Source of the DNA: Pseudomonas sp. BGr12
GTDB taxonomy: Bacteria > Pseudomonadota > Gammaproteobacteria > Pseudomonadales > Pseudomonadaceae
Assembly: GCF_030272895.1 (NCBI RefSeq)
Contig: NZ_JALRNF010000019.1
Location: 1 to 64,000 of the forward strand
Direction of reading: 5' to 3'
Length of the DNA stretch: 64,000 nt
Shown: positions 8,887 to 17,174 of the stretch, one piece after another
How positions within the stretch are numbered: the first letter of the stretch is position 1
Layout of the letters: each line of letters starts with the position of its first letter
Position numbers and translations under genes: made by a program
The notes under the pieces: generated by a model
Database searches by the model: none
Seen by the model: only the letters and a program-made list of their open reading frames with translations
What the model was told of the DNA's origin: nothing

Positions 8887-10000
8887 AAAACGCGTCCTGC
8901 AGTTCTGTCACGGCTATGACGGTCCGTTCCTGGACTGTGCGCGACAGTACGCCAGCCTGTTCAGCGGCAGCGGTTACAAGGTCACCACGGTGTTCCTGAC
9001 CGGTGCCGCCGACCCGCAGGTGGCGGCCGGCTGCGCCTCCGATGAAGTGCTGTTCCTGGAATTCAGCTCCAAGGCCATCCGTGGCCTCAAGCTGGGGGCG
9101 ATCCGCGCCTTGCGACGGATCGTCGCCACGCGCGATTTCAGCTTCTGCATCGCCCACCGCTTCAAGCCGATCTACATCGCCTTGCTCGGCAGCCGCCTGC
9201 CGGTGATCGGTGTGCACCATGCCTTCGATGACTACAAGCGCGGCAGTCGCCAGTTGTTCGCCAACCTGTTTCGCCAGCGCCTGAGCCTGCTCGGGGTGTC
9301 CGACGCAGTGCGCGACGACATGCGCAAGTGCCTGGTCAAATGGCCCGCCGAGCGTATCCAGACCCTCTACAACCGTATCGACATCGAGGCCCTGCAGGCC
9401 ATCCAGGTGCCTGCCGCCGAGGCGCGCCAGGTCCTGGGCCTGGATCCGCAGGCGTGGATCGTCGGCAACGTCGGTCGTCTGCACCCGGACAAGGACCAGG
9501 CCACCCTGCTGCGCGGCTTTGCCCAGGCACTGCCACAGTTGCCGGCCGGTGCGCGTCTGGCGATCCTCGGCAAGGGGCGCCTGGAACAGGCGCTCAAGGC
9601 CCAGGCCGCCGAGCTCGGGATTGCCGGGCAGGTGGATTTCCTCGGCCAGGTACCGGATGCCCGTCGCTACTTTCGTGCCTTCGACGCCTTTGCCCTGAGC
9701 TCCGATCACGAGCCGTTCGGCATGGTCCTGCTCGAGGCCATGGTTGCCGGCGTGCCGCTGATGGCCACGGCCTGTGGTGGCGCCATCGAGGTGGTCGAGG
9801 GTGTCGGCATCCTGTTCCCGCTGGGCGATGCCGAGCGTCTGGGGCAGGGGCTGCAGCACCTGGCCGCACTCGACCAGGGGCAGCGCGAGGTCTGTGCCGA
9901 GCGCATGCTCATGCGCCTGCACGAGCGTTTCTCCGATGTCGCCGTGCGCGAGGCCTTCTGGCAGCTGCCGCACGTTCGCGCCCTGACAGCGGAGGCCTGA
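8870..10000 (+). CDS. wapH: GT4-family glycosyltransferase WapH of the LPS core
   Basis: A GT-B fold glycosyltransferase of 376 residues. The N-terminal half has RVLQFCHGYDGPFLDCARQY and IGVHHAFDDYKRG. The C-terminal half has VGRLHPDKD and the GT4 E-x7-E motif in EPFGMVLLEAMVAGVP near residue 285. It sits between the carbamoyltransferase and the mig-14-like gene, as wapH does in the P. aeruginosa core cluster, where it adds a core hexose; the sugar here cannot be told. The chosen ATG at 8870 overlaps the upstream gene by 17 bases. ATG 8855 in the same frame is the alternative, and neither has an ideal ribosome-binding site. Confidence 0.82.
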   Translation: MTSRAEKRVLQFCHGYDGPFLDCARQYASLFSGSGYKVTTVFLTGAADPQVAAGCASDEVLFLEFSSKAIRGLKLGAIRALRRIVATRDFSFCIAHRFKPIYIALLGSRLPVIGVHHAFDDYKRGSRQLFANLFRQRLSLLGVSDAVRDDMRKCLVKWPAERIQTLYNRIDIEALQAIQVPAAEARQVLGLDPQAWIVGNVGRLHPDKDQATLLRGFAQALPQLPAGARLAILGKGRLEQALKAQAAELGIAGQVDFLGQVPDARRYFRAFDAFALSSDHEPFGMVLLEAMVAGVPLMATACGGAIEVVEGVGILFPLGDAERLGQGLQHLAALDQGQREVCAERMLMRLHERFSDVAVREAFWQLPHVRALTAEA

Positions 10001-10896
10001 TGCTCAATCATCTTCAAGGCTGGCGCGAGCGCGGCTGGACCGTGATCGATGCCGCCACCTATGCCCAGGCCTGGCAGCGTTTCGGCGGCAGTGTCGCCAC
10101 TCACCCGCTGGTGGTCGAACAGTTGGCCGACCTTGCACAGATCCCGGTGCGTTACCTGGGCTGGACGCAGGACGGCGAGCTCAAGGCGGCGATACCGACC
10201 TGGGGGCGCTACCTGGCGCTGTCCAAGGAGGTGCTCAAGCGCCAGGGCAAGAAGGGACTGTATGACCTGGGCAATGCCGAGTTCATCCTGCCTGCCGCTG
10301 TCGATGCCCAGGCCCCGTTGCGCCACGCCGGTCGCTACTTGTCCGAGCTCAACCAGGGGCGCTTCGCCAACCTCAAGCAGCAGGCCGAGTCGCTGGCCAT
10401 GGCGCGTACGCCCGAGGACCTGTCGAAGAAGTTTCGCTACAACCAGCGTCGCGAGCTGCGCCTGCTCGAAGAGGCAGGGGGGCAGGTGCGTCCGGTCACG
10501 GATTTCACCAGCGCTGAACTCGCGGCGATCTACTGTGATCTGTTCAAGCGTCGTTGGGAATTTCCGGCAACCGGAGCCGAGCGTATGGCCGAGGTGCTCG
10601 AGCGCCTGCGCAGCCTGCTGATCGGTTCGGTGCTGTTTCTCGAGGATGCGCCGATCGCCATCCAGTTGGTGTATCGGGTCGAGGCGCCGCAGTGGATCAG
10701 CGTCGAGTACATCAACGGCGGCGTTGACCCGCAAACCAAGGCATTCAGCCCCGGTAGCGTGTTGAGCTTCCTCAATACCCAGGCGGCCTGGGAGGATGCC
10801 CGTGCGCTGAACAAGCCGCTGCGCTTCTCCTTCGGTCGTGCCGATCGCGAATACAAGGATCGGTGGTGCAACCCTGTGCCGGTGTTTCAGGTGTGA
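10000..10896 (+). CDS. Mig-14-family protein (GNAT-like fold)
   Basis: A protein of 298 residues matching the Mig-14 family, first known as a Salmonella macrophage-induced gene needed for antimicrobial peptide resistance. Seen: central KKFRYNQRRELRLLEEAGG and C-terminal FGRADREYKDRWCNPVPVF. The latter resembles the acceptor-binding part of FemAB/GNAT-like acyltransferases. Chemistry is not established. The ATG overlaps the wapH stop by one base (TGATG), indicating translational coupling. Its place inside the LPS cluster suggests a role in outer-membrane modification. A longer in-frame reading from 9328 runs antiparallel in logic to wapH (different frame) and is not used. Confidence 0.85.
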   Translation: MLNHLQGWRERGWTVIDAATYAQAWQRFGGSVATHPLVVEQLADLAQIPVRYLGWTQDGELKAAIPTWGRYLALSKEVLKRQGKKGLYDLGNAEFILPAAVDAQAPLRHAGRYLSELNQGRFANLKQQAESLAMARTPEDLSKKFRYNQRRELRLLEEAGGQVRPVTDFTSAELAAIYCDLFKRRWEFPATGAERMAEVLERLRSLLIGSVLFLEDAPIAIQLVYRVEAPQWISVEYINGGVDPQTKAFSPGSVLSFLNTQAAWEDARALNKPLRFSFGRADREYKDRWCNPVPVFQV

Positions 10897-12290
10897 GCCG
10901 CAAACAGCAGCTGCTCAAGCGGCACCGGCGCAACAAGCGGCTGGGGTTGCTGCTCGGCCTGGTCGTGCTGCTGGGGTTGGGCATTTTCGTCCAGTGGTGG
11001 CTGCCGCTGGTGCTGCTGCCGCTGCTGTGGGTGGCCCATGAAGCCTGGTTTGCCGACCATCTGTTCTATTCGCCCGGCGAAGACTACCAGTACCGCTTTC
11101 CCGAAGGCTGCCAGGCGCAGCCGGTAAAGCTCATCGAGGGTGTGGTGCAGGCGCAAGCGCCTTTGCAGCTTGCCGGCGACGAAACCCTGATCCTGCAACT
11201 GCGCCTGAAAAGCGGCTGGCTGGGACGTTTTCTCGACCCCGCGGTGCTGCTGGGCGACGACTGCCAGACCTTCGAGCGCGGTGTTGCCGGGGTCCGCTAC
11301 CTGAACCTGACCGGCCAGGCGCAAGCGCTGGCTGCCGGGCGCCTGCGCCTGCGGGGCCGTTTTTGTCGCCCGGCCGCTGACGGCCAGCTCTGGGTAGTGC
11401 CCGGCAGCGACCTGCGCCAGCAGCGGGTGATGGTCATCGCTCCCCATGCCGACGATGCCGAGCTGGCGGCGTTCGGGCTCTACAGCCAGGCTACGGAAAC
11501 CTGGGTGGTCACCCTGACCGCCGGCGAAATCGAGGCCGAGCATTACCAGCAGATGGGGCTGGAAAAAGCCGAAGCGGCTCGCCTCAAGGGTCGCCTGCGC
11601 GCCTGGGACAGTATTGCCGTGCCACGCTGGGCCGGTGTTCCAGAGGCCCATTGTGTGCAACTGGGTTATTTCTGCCTGCAGTTGCCGGCCATGCAGGCTG
11701 CGCCGGATCAAGCGATCGGCTCCCGGGAAGCCGAAATGGCCGATACCCGCCTGTTCCGCCAGTTCAACCCGTTCGTTCTGCCGGGCGACACCGACGGCGC
11801 GCCGACCTGGAACAACCTGCTGGCCGACCTGCGTGAACTGCTGCTCAAGGCGCGTCCCCAGGTGCTGGTGATGCCGCACCCGACACTCGATCCGCACCCG
11901 GACCATATCTGTGCCCAGGCTGCTGTGCTTGAAGCCCTGCAGGGCCTGGCGTGGCAGCCGCAAACCCTGCTGGGGTATGCCAATCACCTGCACGACAACG
12001 ATCGCTGGCCCATGGGTGACAGTGGCACCGGTGTTGCCTTGCCGCCGCAACTGGAGGCCGGGCAGGGCTGGCTCCCCTACAGCCTGACGCTGGATCTACC
12101 GACCCAACGCGACAAGGCCATGGCCCTGGGCATGATGCATGACTTGCAACCGCCGGCGCCGTTCAAGCGGCGAATGCGCCGCCTGCTGCAACGCTGGCTG
12201 GCCGGACGGCGCGCTTCGCCTTATGGCGAAAACGAGTTTTTCCGCAAGGCTGTGCGTCGACATGAATTGTTCTGGCGCCGGGATCTCTGA
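10893..12290 (+). CDS. dnpA: PIG-L-family de-N-acetylase DnpA
   Basis: A protein of 465 residues. A basic N-terminus is followed by two closely spaced hydrophobic segments (about 18-55), so the enzyme is probably membrane-anchored. The PIG-L zinc-site motif APHADDAEL lies near residue 184, and HPTLDPHPDH near 328 supplies further ligands. The family removes N-acetyl groups from sugars. The P. aeruginosa homologue in the same LPS cluster affects persistence to fluoroquinolones. The start is GTG at 10893, overlapping the previous stop by four bases (GTGA). The substrate is probably a core amino sugar, by inference. Confidence 0.85.
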   Translation: MSRKQQLLKRHRRNKRLGLLLGLVVLLGLGIFVQWWLPLVLLPLLWVAHEAWFADHLFYSPGEDYQYRFPEGCQAQPVKLIEGVVQAQAPLQLAGDETLILQLRLKSGWLGRFLDPAVLLGDDCQTFERGVAGVRYLNLTGQAQALAAGRLRLRGRFCRPAADGQLWVVPGSDLRQQRVMVIAPHADDAELAAFGLYSQATETWVVTLTAGEIEAEHYQQMGLEKAEAARLKGRLRAWDSIAVPRWAGVPEAHCVQLGYFCLQLPAMQAAPDQAIGSREAEMADTRLFRQFNPFVLPGDTDGAPTWNNLLADLRELLLKARPQVLVMPHPTLDPHPDHICAQAAVLEALQGLAWQPQTLLGYANHLHDNDRWPMGDSGTGVALPPQLEAGQGWLPYSLTLDLPTQRDKAMALGMMHDLQPPAPFKRRMRRLLQRWLAGRRASPYGENEFFRKAVRRHELFWRRDL

Positions 12291-12337
12291 TCCGCGCCGA
12301 GACTGTAAGCGGCCAGGCAAGCGCCGCAAGGAAGACA

Positions 12338-13294
12338 ATGAAAGTCCTATTTCTGGTGCAGAAAGAACAACGGGCCATCCTCGATCGTCTCTATGACGGT
12401 GTTGCGGCCCACTGCGAGTGCGATCTGCGCTGGCTGACCAGCGCCGACCAGCGCAACCTGCGCAGCTATTTCCGCCGCGAGGTCGAGGTCGAAAAGTACG
12501 ACCGGATCGTGTTTTTCCTGCGCTTCAAACAAGAGATCCGCCAGGTCGGCTTCATTCGCACCGTGCCCAACCTGGTCATTCTCGAACACGATGCCTACCA
12601 GAACTACATCCCGTGCAAGTACACCGGCAAGTTCAGTGCGCATTACCGTCAGTTGCCCTGGGCGCGGGTGATCAGCTCCGGCTTCATGGTCAGCGAACGG
12701 CTGCGCCAGGAAGGTTTCGACGCCGAGTTCGTGCCCAAGGGCTATGACCAGCAGTTGCTGGCCGACCAGGGCCGGGAGCGGGATATCGAACTGGCCTTCG
12801 TCGGCAGTACCAACAGCGTCGCCTATAGCGGGCGCAAGGCTTTGCTCGATGAGCTGGCGCAGGTGGAAAACCTGCTGGTGACCCGGACCAAGTCCGGTGA
12901 AGAATACTGTGACACGCTCAACCGTATTCGCTTCTTTGTCAGTGCCGACGTCGGCATGGGCGAATACATGATCAAGAATTTCGAGGCGATGGCCTGTGGC
13001 TGCGTCTTGCTGGCTTTTGACCAGGGTGAGGCGGAGAATCGCGCCCTGGGTCTGAAAGACATGCACAACGTGGTGCTGTATGACAGCATTGCCCGCTTGC
13101 AAGAGAAGTTGAAGGTGCTGCGTGCCGACCCTGCGCTGGTCGAGCGTATTGGCAGCAATGGCCGGGACCTGGCGGTCTCGCAGTTCAGCTTCGCCCAGGT
13201 AGGTCGTAGCATCGTTGAAAAAATGCAGCCACCTCTGCGTCCCCGTCCCGCCTTGACCGGCTGGCAGCGTTTGCGTTTGAGACTGGGCATATGA
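12338..13294 (+). CDS. ssg: Cell-surface sugar biosynthetic glycosyltransferase Ssg
   Basis: A glycosyltransferase of 318 residues. It begins MKVLFLVQKEQRAILDRLYD and has the C-terminal glycosyl transferase 1-type segment MGEYMIKNFEAMACGCVLLAFDQG near residue 208. It matches the Pseudomonas Ssg protein, needed for LPS O-antigen and exopolysaccharide and for phage adsorption and solvent tolerance in several pseudomonads. It lies 47 bases after dnpA. The upstream GCAAGGAAGACA supplies the ribosome-binding site. The acceptor sugar is unknown. Confidence 0.85.
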   Translation: MKVLFLVQKEQRAILDRLYDGVAAHCECDLRWLTSADQRNLRSYFRREVEVEKYDRIVFFLRFKQEIRQVGFIRTVPNLVILEHDAYQNYIPCKYTGKFSAHYRQLPWARVISSGFMVSERLRQEGFDAEFVPKGYDQQLLADQGRERDIELAFVGSTNSVAYSGRKALLDELAQVENLLVTRTKSGEEYCDTLNRIRFFVSADVGMGEYMIKNFEAMACGCVLLAFDQGEAENRALGLKDMHNVVLYDSIARLQEKLKVLRADPALVERIGSNGRDLAVSQFSFAQVGRSIVEKMQPPLRPRPALTGWQRLRLRLGI

Positions 13295-13358
13295 GCCGGC
13301 TGTCCCACAAGGGATGTGGTCTCGAACAACCGAATACAGAAGATGGGGAGGGAATCCG

Positions 13359-14132
13359 GTGCGATTCAGTGATGACAGTGATGTAACCCTGGTGGTTACC
13401 AGTTGCGGGCGTTTCGACCTGCTCAAGCTTACGCTCGAGAGCTTCGATCGTTTCAATACTGCACCGATCCGCGAGGTCTTCATTACCGAGGATTCAGGGG
13501 ATGATGCCGTTCATGCGGTCATTCCCGAGCATTGGAAGGCGCATTGCACGGTGTTCGTCAATCGTCCCAAGCTGGGGCAACTGGCGTCGATCGACCTTGC
13601 CTATGGCCAGGTGAAAACACCTTATGTTTTCCACTGCGAGGACGACTGGGAGTTCTATCGGCCAGGGTTCGTCGAAGACTCCCGCAGCATTCTCGAGGTC
13701 AGCCCGCACCTGCTCCAGGTCTGGCTGCGCAGTTATGCCCATGACCTGAAGATTCACAGCCCTTACATCCATCTGGGGGAACGTCAGGTCATCGCGGCTG
13801 TCCCTTGTTATCCACTGCTTTCGGACAAGCCGGAGTGGCAGAGCTTTTCGTTGAACCCGGGATTGCGTCGCTTGAGCGATTATCAACGCTGTGCCCCATT
13901 TGCCGCCTATGCTGGTGAAAAGGCACTGTCAAGACGCTATGCCGAGTTGAACCTCACCGCGGTCACCCTCGAGGGCGATGCGGTACTGCACACTGGCTTC
14001 GGCTCACATGTAAGCTTGCCCGAAGAGCGCCAGCGCAAGGCTCGGCGTCGTCAACGCGACAGGGTCAAGCTGGCTGTGATTATGGTGATCGGAGTCGTAT
14101 TGGGGGCAGGTGTTGGATTCTTCGCGCATTGA
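13359..14132 (+). CDS. GT2-like glycosyltransferase with a C-terminal membrane tail
   Basis: A protein of 257 residues. The N-terminal LVVTSCGRFDLLKLTLESF is the entry of a GT-A (family 2-like) fold. HCEDDWEFY at residues 92-100 gives the acidic nucleotide-sugar/metal motif. Unusually, residues 222-236 are strongly basic and are followed by one hydrophobic helix at about 237-255 ending in FFAH, so the enzyme appears tail-anchored with its catalytic domain in the cytoplasm. The start is GTG with GGGGAGGG upstream; an ATG at 13314 in frame is less likely. In gene order it occupies the place of wapR in P. aeruginosa, but I do not assign that name. Confidence 0.7.
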   Translation: MRFSDDSDVTLVVTSCGRFDLLKLTLESFDRFNTAPIREVFITEDSGDDAVHAVIPEHWKAHCTVFVNRPKLGQLASIDLAYGQVKTPYVFHCEDDWEFYRPGFVEDSRSILEVSPHLLQVWLRSYAHDLKIHSPYIHLGERQVIAAVPCYPLLSDKPEWQSFSLNPGLRRLSDYQRCAPFAAYAGEKALSRRYAELNLTAVTLEGDAVLHTGFGSHVSLPEERQRKARRRQRDRVKLAVIMVIGVVLGAGVGFFAH

Positions 14133-14180
14133 TTTGACCTGTGTGCTCTTCATTCGGCCCGATACAGGGGGTGCTACCCC

Positions 14181-15275
14181 GTGAATATCGTCAACATCAT
14201 GTGGGCGGGTGGCGCGCCGTATGTGTCGGTGCACAAGGTGCACCAGCAAATTCTCTCCCAGGCTGAAGCCGGTGCTTCGGTCAGCAGCTGGTTGCTGCAA
14301 GGGCAGGGCTCCTGTTGCAGCGACGGGGCGACCCGCGAGTGGCAACTGTCCCAGCGCCTGCTCAAGGGCCGGCATGTCTGGAAGCTGTTGCATCCGTGGA
14401 TGCGCGGGCGCTTTCGCCAGGCGCTGAAGCAGGCCGGGACCCAGATGGTGCTGCTCGACGGCCTTGGAGTGTCGAGGTTGGTCCTGCCGGTCCTGCGACA
14501 GTTGCCGGATGTGCGGGCTGCGATCGTGTTCCATGGCAAGACCCGCCTGCACCGTGGTGACATCGCCTTGCTGCGCAGTTTTCAGTCCTCTCAGGTGACC
14601 CTCGTGGCCGTCTCCCAGACCTTGGCCGCCACCCTGGAGCAAGACCTGGGAATGCCGGTCCAGGTGCTGCGTTCGGCCCTGGAGCCGGAAAGTTTTCGCC
14701 GCACATTGCTTGGGCGGGATCAGGCCCGGCAGGCCCTTGGTTTGCCATCGCAGGCTGGTCCGGTGCTGGGCGCGGTGGGGCGTCTGGTCGACAGCAAGGG
14801 CTTCGATTACCTGATCGATGCCTTTGCCCTGGCTCGCCAGCAGCGTCCGGATCTGCACCTGGTCATACTGGGCGAAGGTAACCAGCGCTCAGTGCTCGAG
14901 ACGCGAATCAAGGCACTGGGGCTGGAGCAGGCGGTTTCCATGCAGGGTCATTGCAATGGCATGGCCCAGCTCTACCGGGCGTTCGACTGGGTGGTGATCC
15001 CTTCATTGTCAGAAGGGTTGGGCCTGGTGCTGCAGGAGGCGGTCATGGCCGACGTGCCGGTGCTCTGCAGTGACTTGTCGGTGTTCCAGGAGCAGTTGGG
15101 TGATGCCGGCCGCTATGCTGCCGTCGGCGATGTTACGGCCTGGGGCCAGGCAATTATCGGTAGCGTGGAAAGCGATGCCGCCCAGGTAGCCAGGGCGCAA
15201 TACCAGGCGCTGGCGCCAGAACGGGTCTGGCAGCGCTTCAGCCAGACCTCGAGTGACCTGTTGAGCGGCCTTTGA
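14181..15275 (+). CDS. GT4-family glycosyltransferase of the LPS cluster
   Basis: A GT-B glycosyltransferase of 364 residues. The donor-binding half shows LGAVGRLVDSKGFDYLIDAF near 195, LHLVILGEGNQR near 227, and SLSEGLGLVLQEAVMADVPV near 275 with the E-x7-E motif. The N-terminus MNIVNIMWAGGAPYVSVHKV is the acceptor side. The start is GTG at 14181, 48 bases after the GT2-like gene, with GGGGGTGCTACCCC just upstream. It is the last gene of the forward run before the kinase-like gene on the other strand. The sugar transferred is unknown; an outer-core hexose or rhamnose is plausible. Confidence 0.8.
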   Translation: MNIVNIMWAGGAPYVSVHKVHQQILSQAEAGASVSSWLLQGQGSCCSDGATREWQLSQRLLKGRHVWKLLHPWMRGRFRQALKQAGTQMVLLDGLGVSRLVLPVLRQLPDVRAAIVFHGKTRLHRGDIALLRSFQSSQVTLVAVSQTLAATLEQDLGMPVQVLRSALEPESFRRTLLGRDQARQALGLPSQAGPVLGAVGRLVDSKGFDYLIDAFALARQQRPDLHLVILGEGNQRSVLETRIKALGLEQAVSMQGHCNGMAQLYRAFDWVVIPSLSEGLGLVLQEAVMADVPVLCSDLSVFQEQLGDAGRYAAVGDVTAWGQAIIGSVESDAAQVARAQYQALAPERVWQRFSQTSSDLLSGL

Positions 15276-15280
15276 GGGCC

Positions 15281-15883
15281 TCAGCTCAACAAGGCACGTT
15301 CCAGTTCGGCAAGCGGGAACTGGTCTTCGAGCCGTTCCCGGGCAATGTAACGGGCAAAGTGTTGCACGTTGCGACGAACCATGCGTGGTGAAAGCGGCGC
15401 GCGCATGAAGCGCATGTCGGCCACGTCAATCAGGCCCATCTCCTGTTCCGGGGTGACGACAATGTTGCCCAGATGCAGCGAGCGGAAGTAGATCCCCGCC
15501 CCGTGCAGCCTGCGCACCAGCGCCACCAGCTGTGGCAGTCGCTCCTGCCAGCTGAAGCCTTCCTTGCGTGACAATTGGCTTAATGTTTCGCCGGGCAGTG
15601 GCCGATACAGCACTGCCGTCATTCCGGGCGCTTCCAGCTTGTAGTACTTCAAGACTTTAAGCGTAGGAATTCCTTTTTTTTCCAGCTGCGCCACGTTATC
15701 GATGAAGCGTTGCGAGTACGGTCGCAGCAGCGCAGATGAAATTAAGCGCTTACGCCTGAAGAGCTTGAGGATGTTGCCATCCTTTAGCAGGTACACTTTA
15801 GCGCCATAGCTGTCGGCCTCCAGAATTCTGGCGCCAAGGATGAGCTGGTTGAGATCGACCTGGGGAAGCCTGGAACATTGCAT
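15281..15883 (-). CDS. WaaP/Kdo-kinase-like LPS core protein with altered catalytic loop
   Basis: A protein of 200 residues with a minimal eukaryotic-like kinase fold related to LPS core kinases. The putative ATP lysine is K40 (GNILKLFRR). The catalytic loop reads YFRSLHLGN at 132-140, where active relatives have H-x-D-L-H-x-x-N: His133 and Asp135 equivalents are Phe and Ser, while Asn140 and the metal Asp in LIDVAD (153) are kept. It corresponds by position to the conserved small kinase-like gene beside waaL in P. aeruginosa; such proteins are sometimes labelled toluene tolerance proteins. It is antisense to its neighbours and its 3' end lies five bases from the GT4 stop. Start 15883 chosen; 15925 is possible. 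Confidence 0.72.
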   Translation of the reverse strand: MQCSRLPQVDLNQLILGARILEADSYGAKVYLLKDGNILKLFRRKRLISSALLRPYSQRFIDNVAQLEKKGIPTLKVLKYYKLEAPGMTAVLYRPLPGETLSQLSRKEGFSWQERLPQLVALVRRLHGAGIYFRSLHLGNIVVTPEQEMGLIDVADMRFMRAPLSPRMVRRNVQHFARYIARERLEDQFPLAELERALLS

Positions 15884-15983
15884 GGATGAGGGCCTTGTCA
15901 ACGGGCGAGCGAAAGGACCGGCCATAATGCCGAAAAGTTTACAGATGCACCATGCCGGAGTTGTTCAATCGATGGGGATACGC

Positions 15984-17159
15984 ATGATGTACACAAGGAG
16001 CTGGGCGCAAATCTGGCTGGCAGTGGGCTTTTTGTGGTTTCTGGTGGCGATCGCCCTGGCGCCGAGCAACAAGGTCTACCAGCAGGGGCTGGTGGCGTTC
16101 CTGTGGTTGCCTACGCTGGTGCTGATCTGGTCCGCGCGTAATGTGCTGGCCGATGCCTGGCGCTCCCGGCGTGCCTTGTGCCTTTCCTTGCTGGTCCTGC
16201 TCGCCTGGTCGGCCCTGAGTCTTGCCTGGGCTGCGGTCGAGGAACCCGGGCGCGAGCTCAAGCGGCTGTTGTACATCAGTGTGTTCCTGCTGTTTTTCCC
16301 CTTGCTCGCCGGTGCGGGCGGAGAACGCCTGATCCAGCTCCTGCAGGCCGGAGGCGTTGGCCTGGGTGTTGCGGCGCTGTATTCGATCATTCACTTCTAT
16401 GGTGTGCTGGGGGTGCCGCTGGAGATCAGGCTCAGTGGCATTGGCGAGATTTCCCACCCGATCCTGGGCGCTTATGTGATCGGCGCCGCCATGGTCTGGA
16501 TGCTGCACTGGCCGCCGCAACAGCGTTGGTTGCAGCTGCTGTGGGTGTTGTCGCTGCTGTGCCTGGGCGCCTTCCTGGCGCTTTGCCAAAGCCGGGGGGC
16601 CGCCCTGGCCGTGCTGATTTCCATGGTCGCCATGCCCATCTGGTGCCGTGACCGCAGAAGTCGCCTCATCGCCATCGCGGCAATCCTCGTTGCCTTGGCC
16701 GGGATGCTGACGATGTATGCATTGGTCATTTCCCGCGGCGCGTCCTACCGCCCCGAGATTTTCGAGTCTGCCGTGCAGATGATTGCCCTGCACCCCTGGA
16801 CAGGCCTTGGCCTGGGCTCGTTCTACCAGATCCAGGCGGCCGGGCAGGTGTTCGACCACACCCATAACATGTTCACCCACATCGCCATCGAGCTGGGCAT
16901 CCCCGGCATGTTGCTCTGGCTAGGTGTCTGGCTGTGCGTGCTGCGTGAAATCTGGCGCGCCCGCTCAACGGCCCTGGGCAAAGGCCTGATGGGCTTGTGG
17001 CTGTTTTCCACCCTGGCCATGCAATTCGATGCCGCGAGCCTGACCGGCACCCCGCGGGCCGAGTGGTTCATCAGCTGGTTGCCGATCGGCCTGGCCCTGG
17101 CGTTGGTCTGTGTGCGTGCCCCTCGACCGGGCTGTGATAAAATTTCCGGTTCAATCTGA
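15984..17159 (+). CDS. waaL: O-antigen ligase WaaL
   Basis: An integral membrane protein of about 391 residues with around 11-12 hydrophobic segments and a Wzy_C/O-antigen ligase domain. The large periplasmic loop contains GLGLGSFYQIQAAG and DHTHNMFTHIAIELGIPG near 275-305, including the conserved His of the ligase family. It joins undecaprenyl-linked O-polysaccharide to lipid A-core at the periplasmic face. The start is chosen at 15984 because GGGGA sits six to seven bases upstream. In-frame ATGs at 15972, 15927 and 15840 are alternatives, the last overlapping the divergent kinase gene. It is 15 bases upstream of msbA. Confidence 0.88.
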   Translation: MMYTRSWAQIWLAVGFLWFLVAIALAPSNKVYQQGLVAFLWLPTLVLIWSARNVLADAWRSRRALCLSLLVLLAWSALSLAWAAVEEPGRELKRLLYISVFLLFFPLLAGAGGERLIQLLQAGGVGLGVAALYSIIHFYGVLGVPLEIRLSGIGEISHPILGAYVIGAAMVWMLHWPPQQRWLQLLWVLSLLCLGAFLALCQSRGAALAVLISMVAMPIWCRDRRSRLIAIAAILVALAGMLTMYALVISRGASYRPEIFESAVQMIALHPWTGLGLGSFYQIQAAGQVFDHTHNMFTHIAIELGIPGMLLWLGVWLCVLREIWRARSTALGKGLMGLWLFSTLAMQFDAASLTGTPRAEWFISWLPIGLALALVCVRAPRPGCDKISGSI

Positions 17160-17174
17160 ACAGCGAGCTCGACG

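Noticed and set aside
9328..9999. In-frame extension upstream of the mig-14-like gene
   Set aside because: It overlaps wapH in another frame, and the one-base TGATG overlap at 10000 marks the real start.
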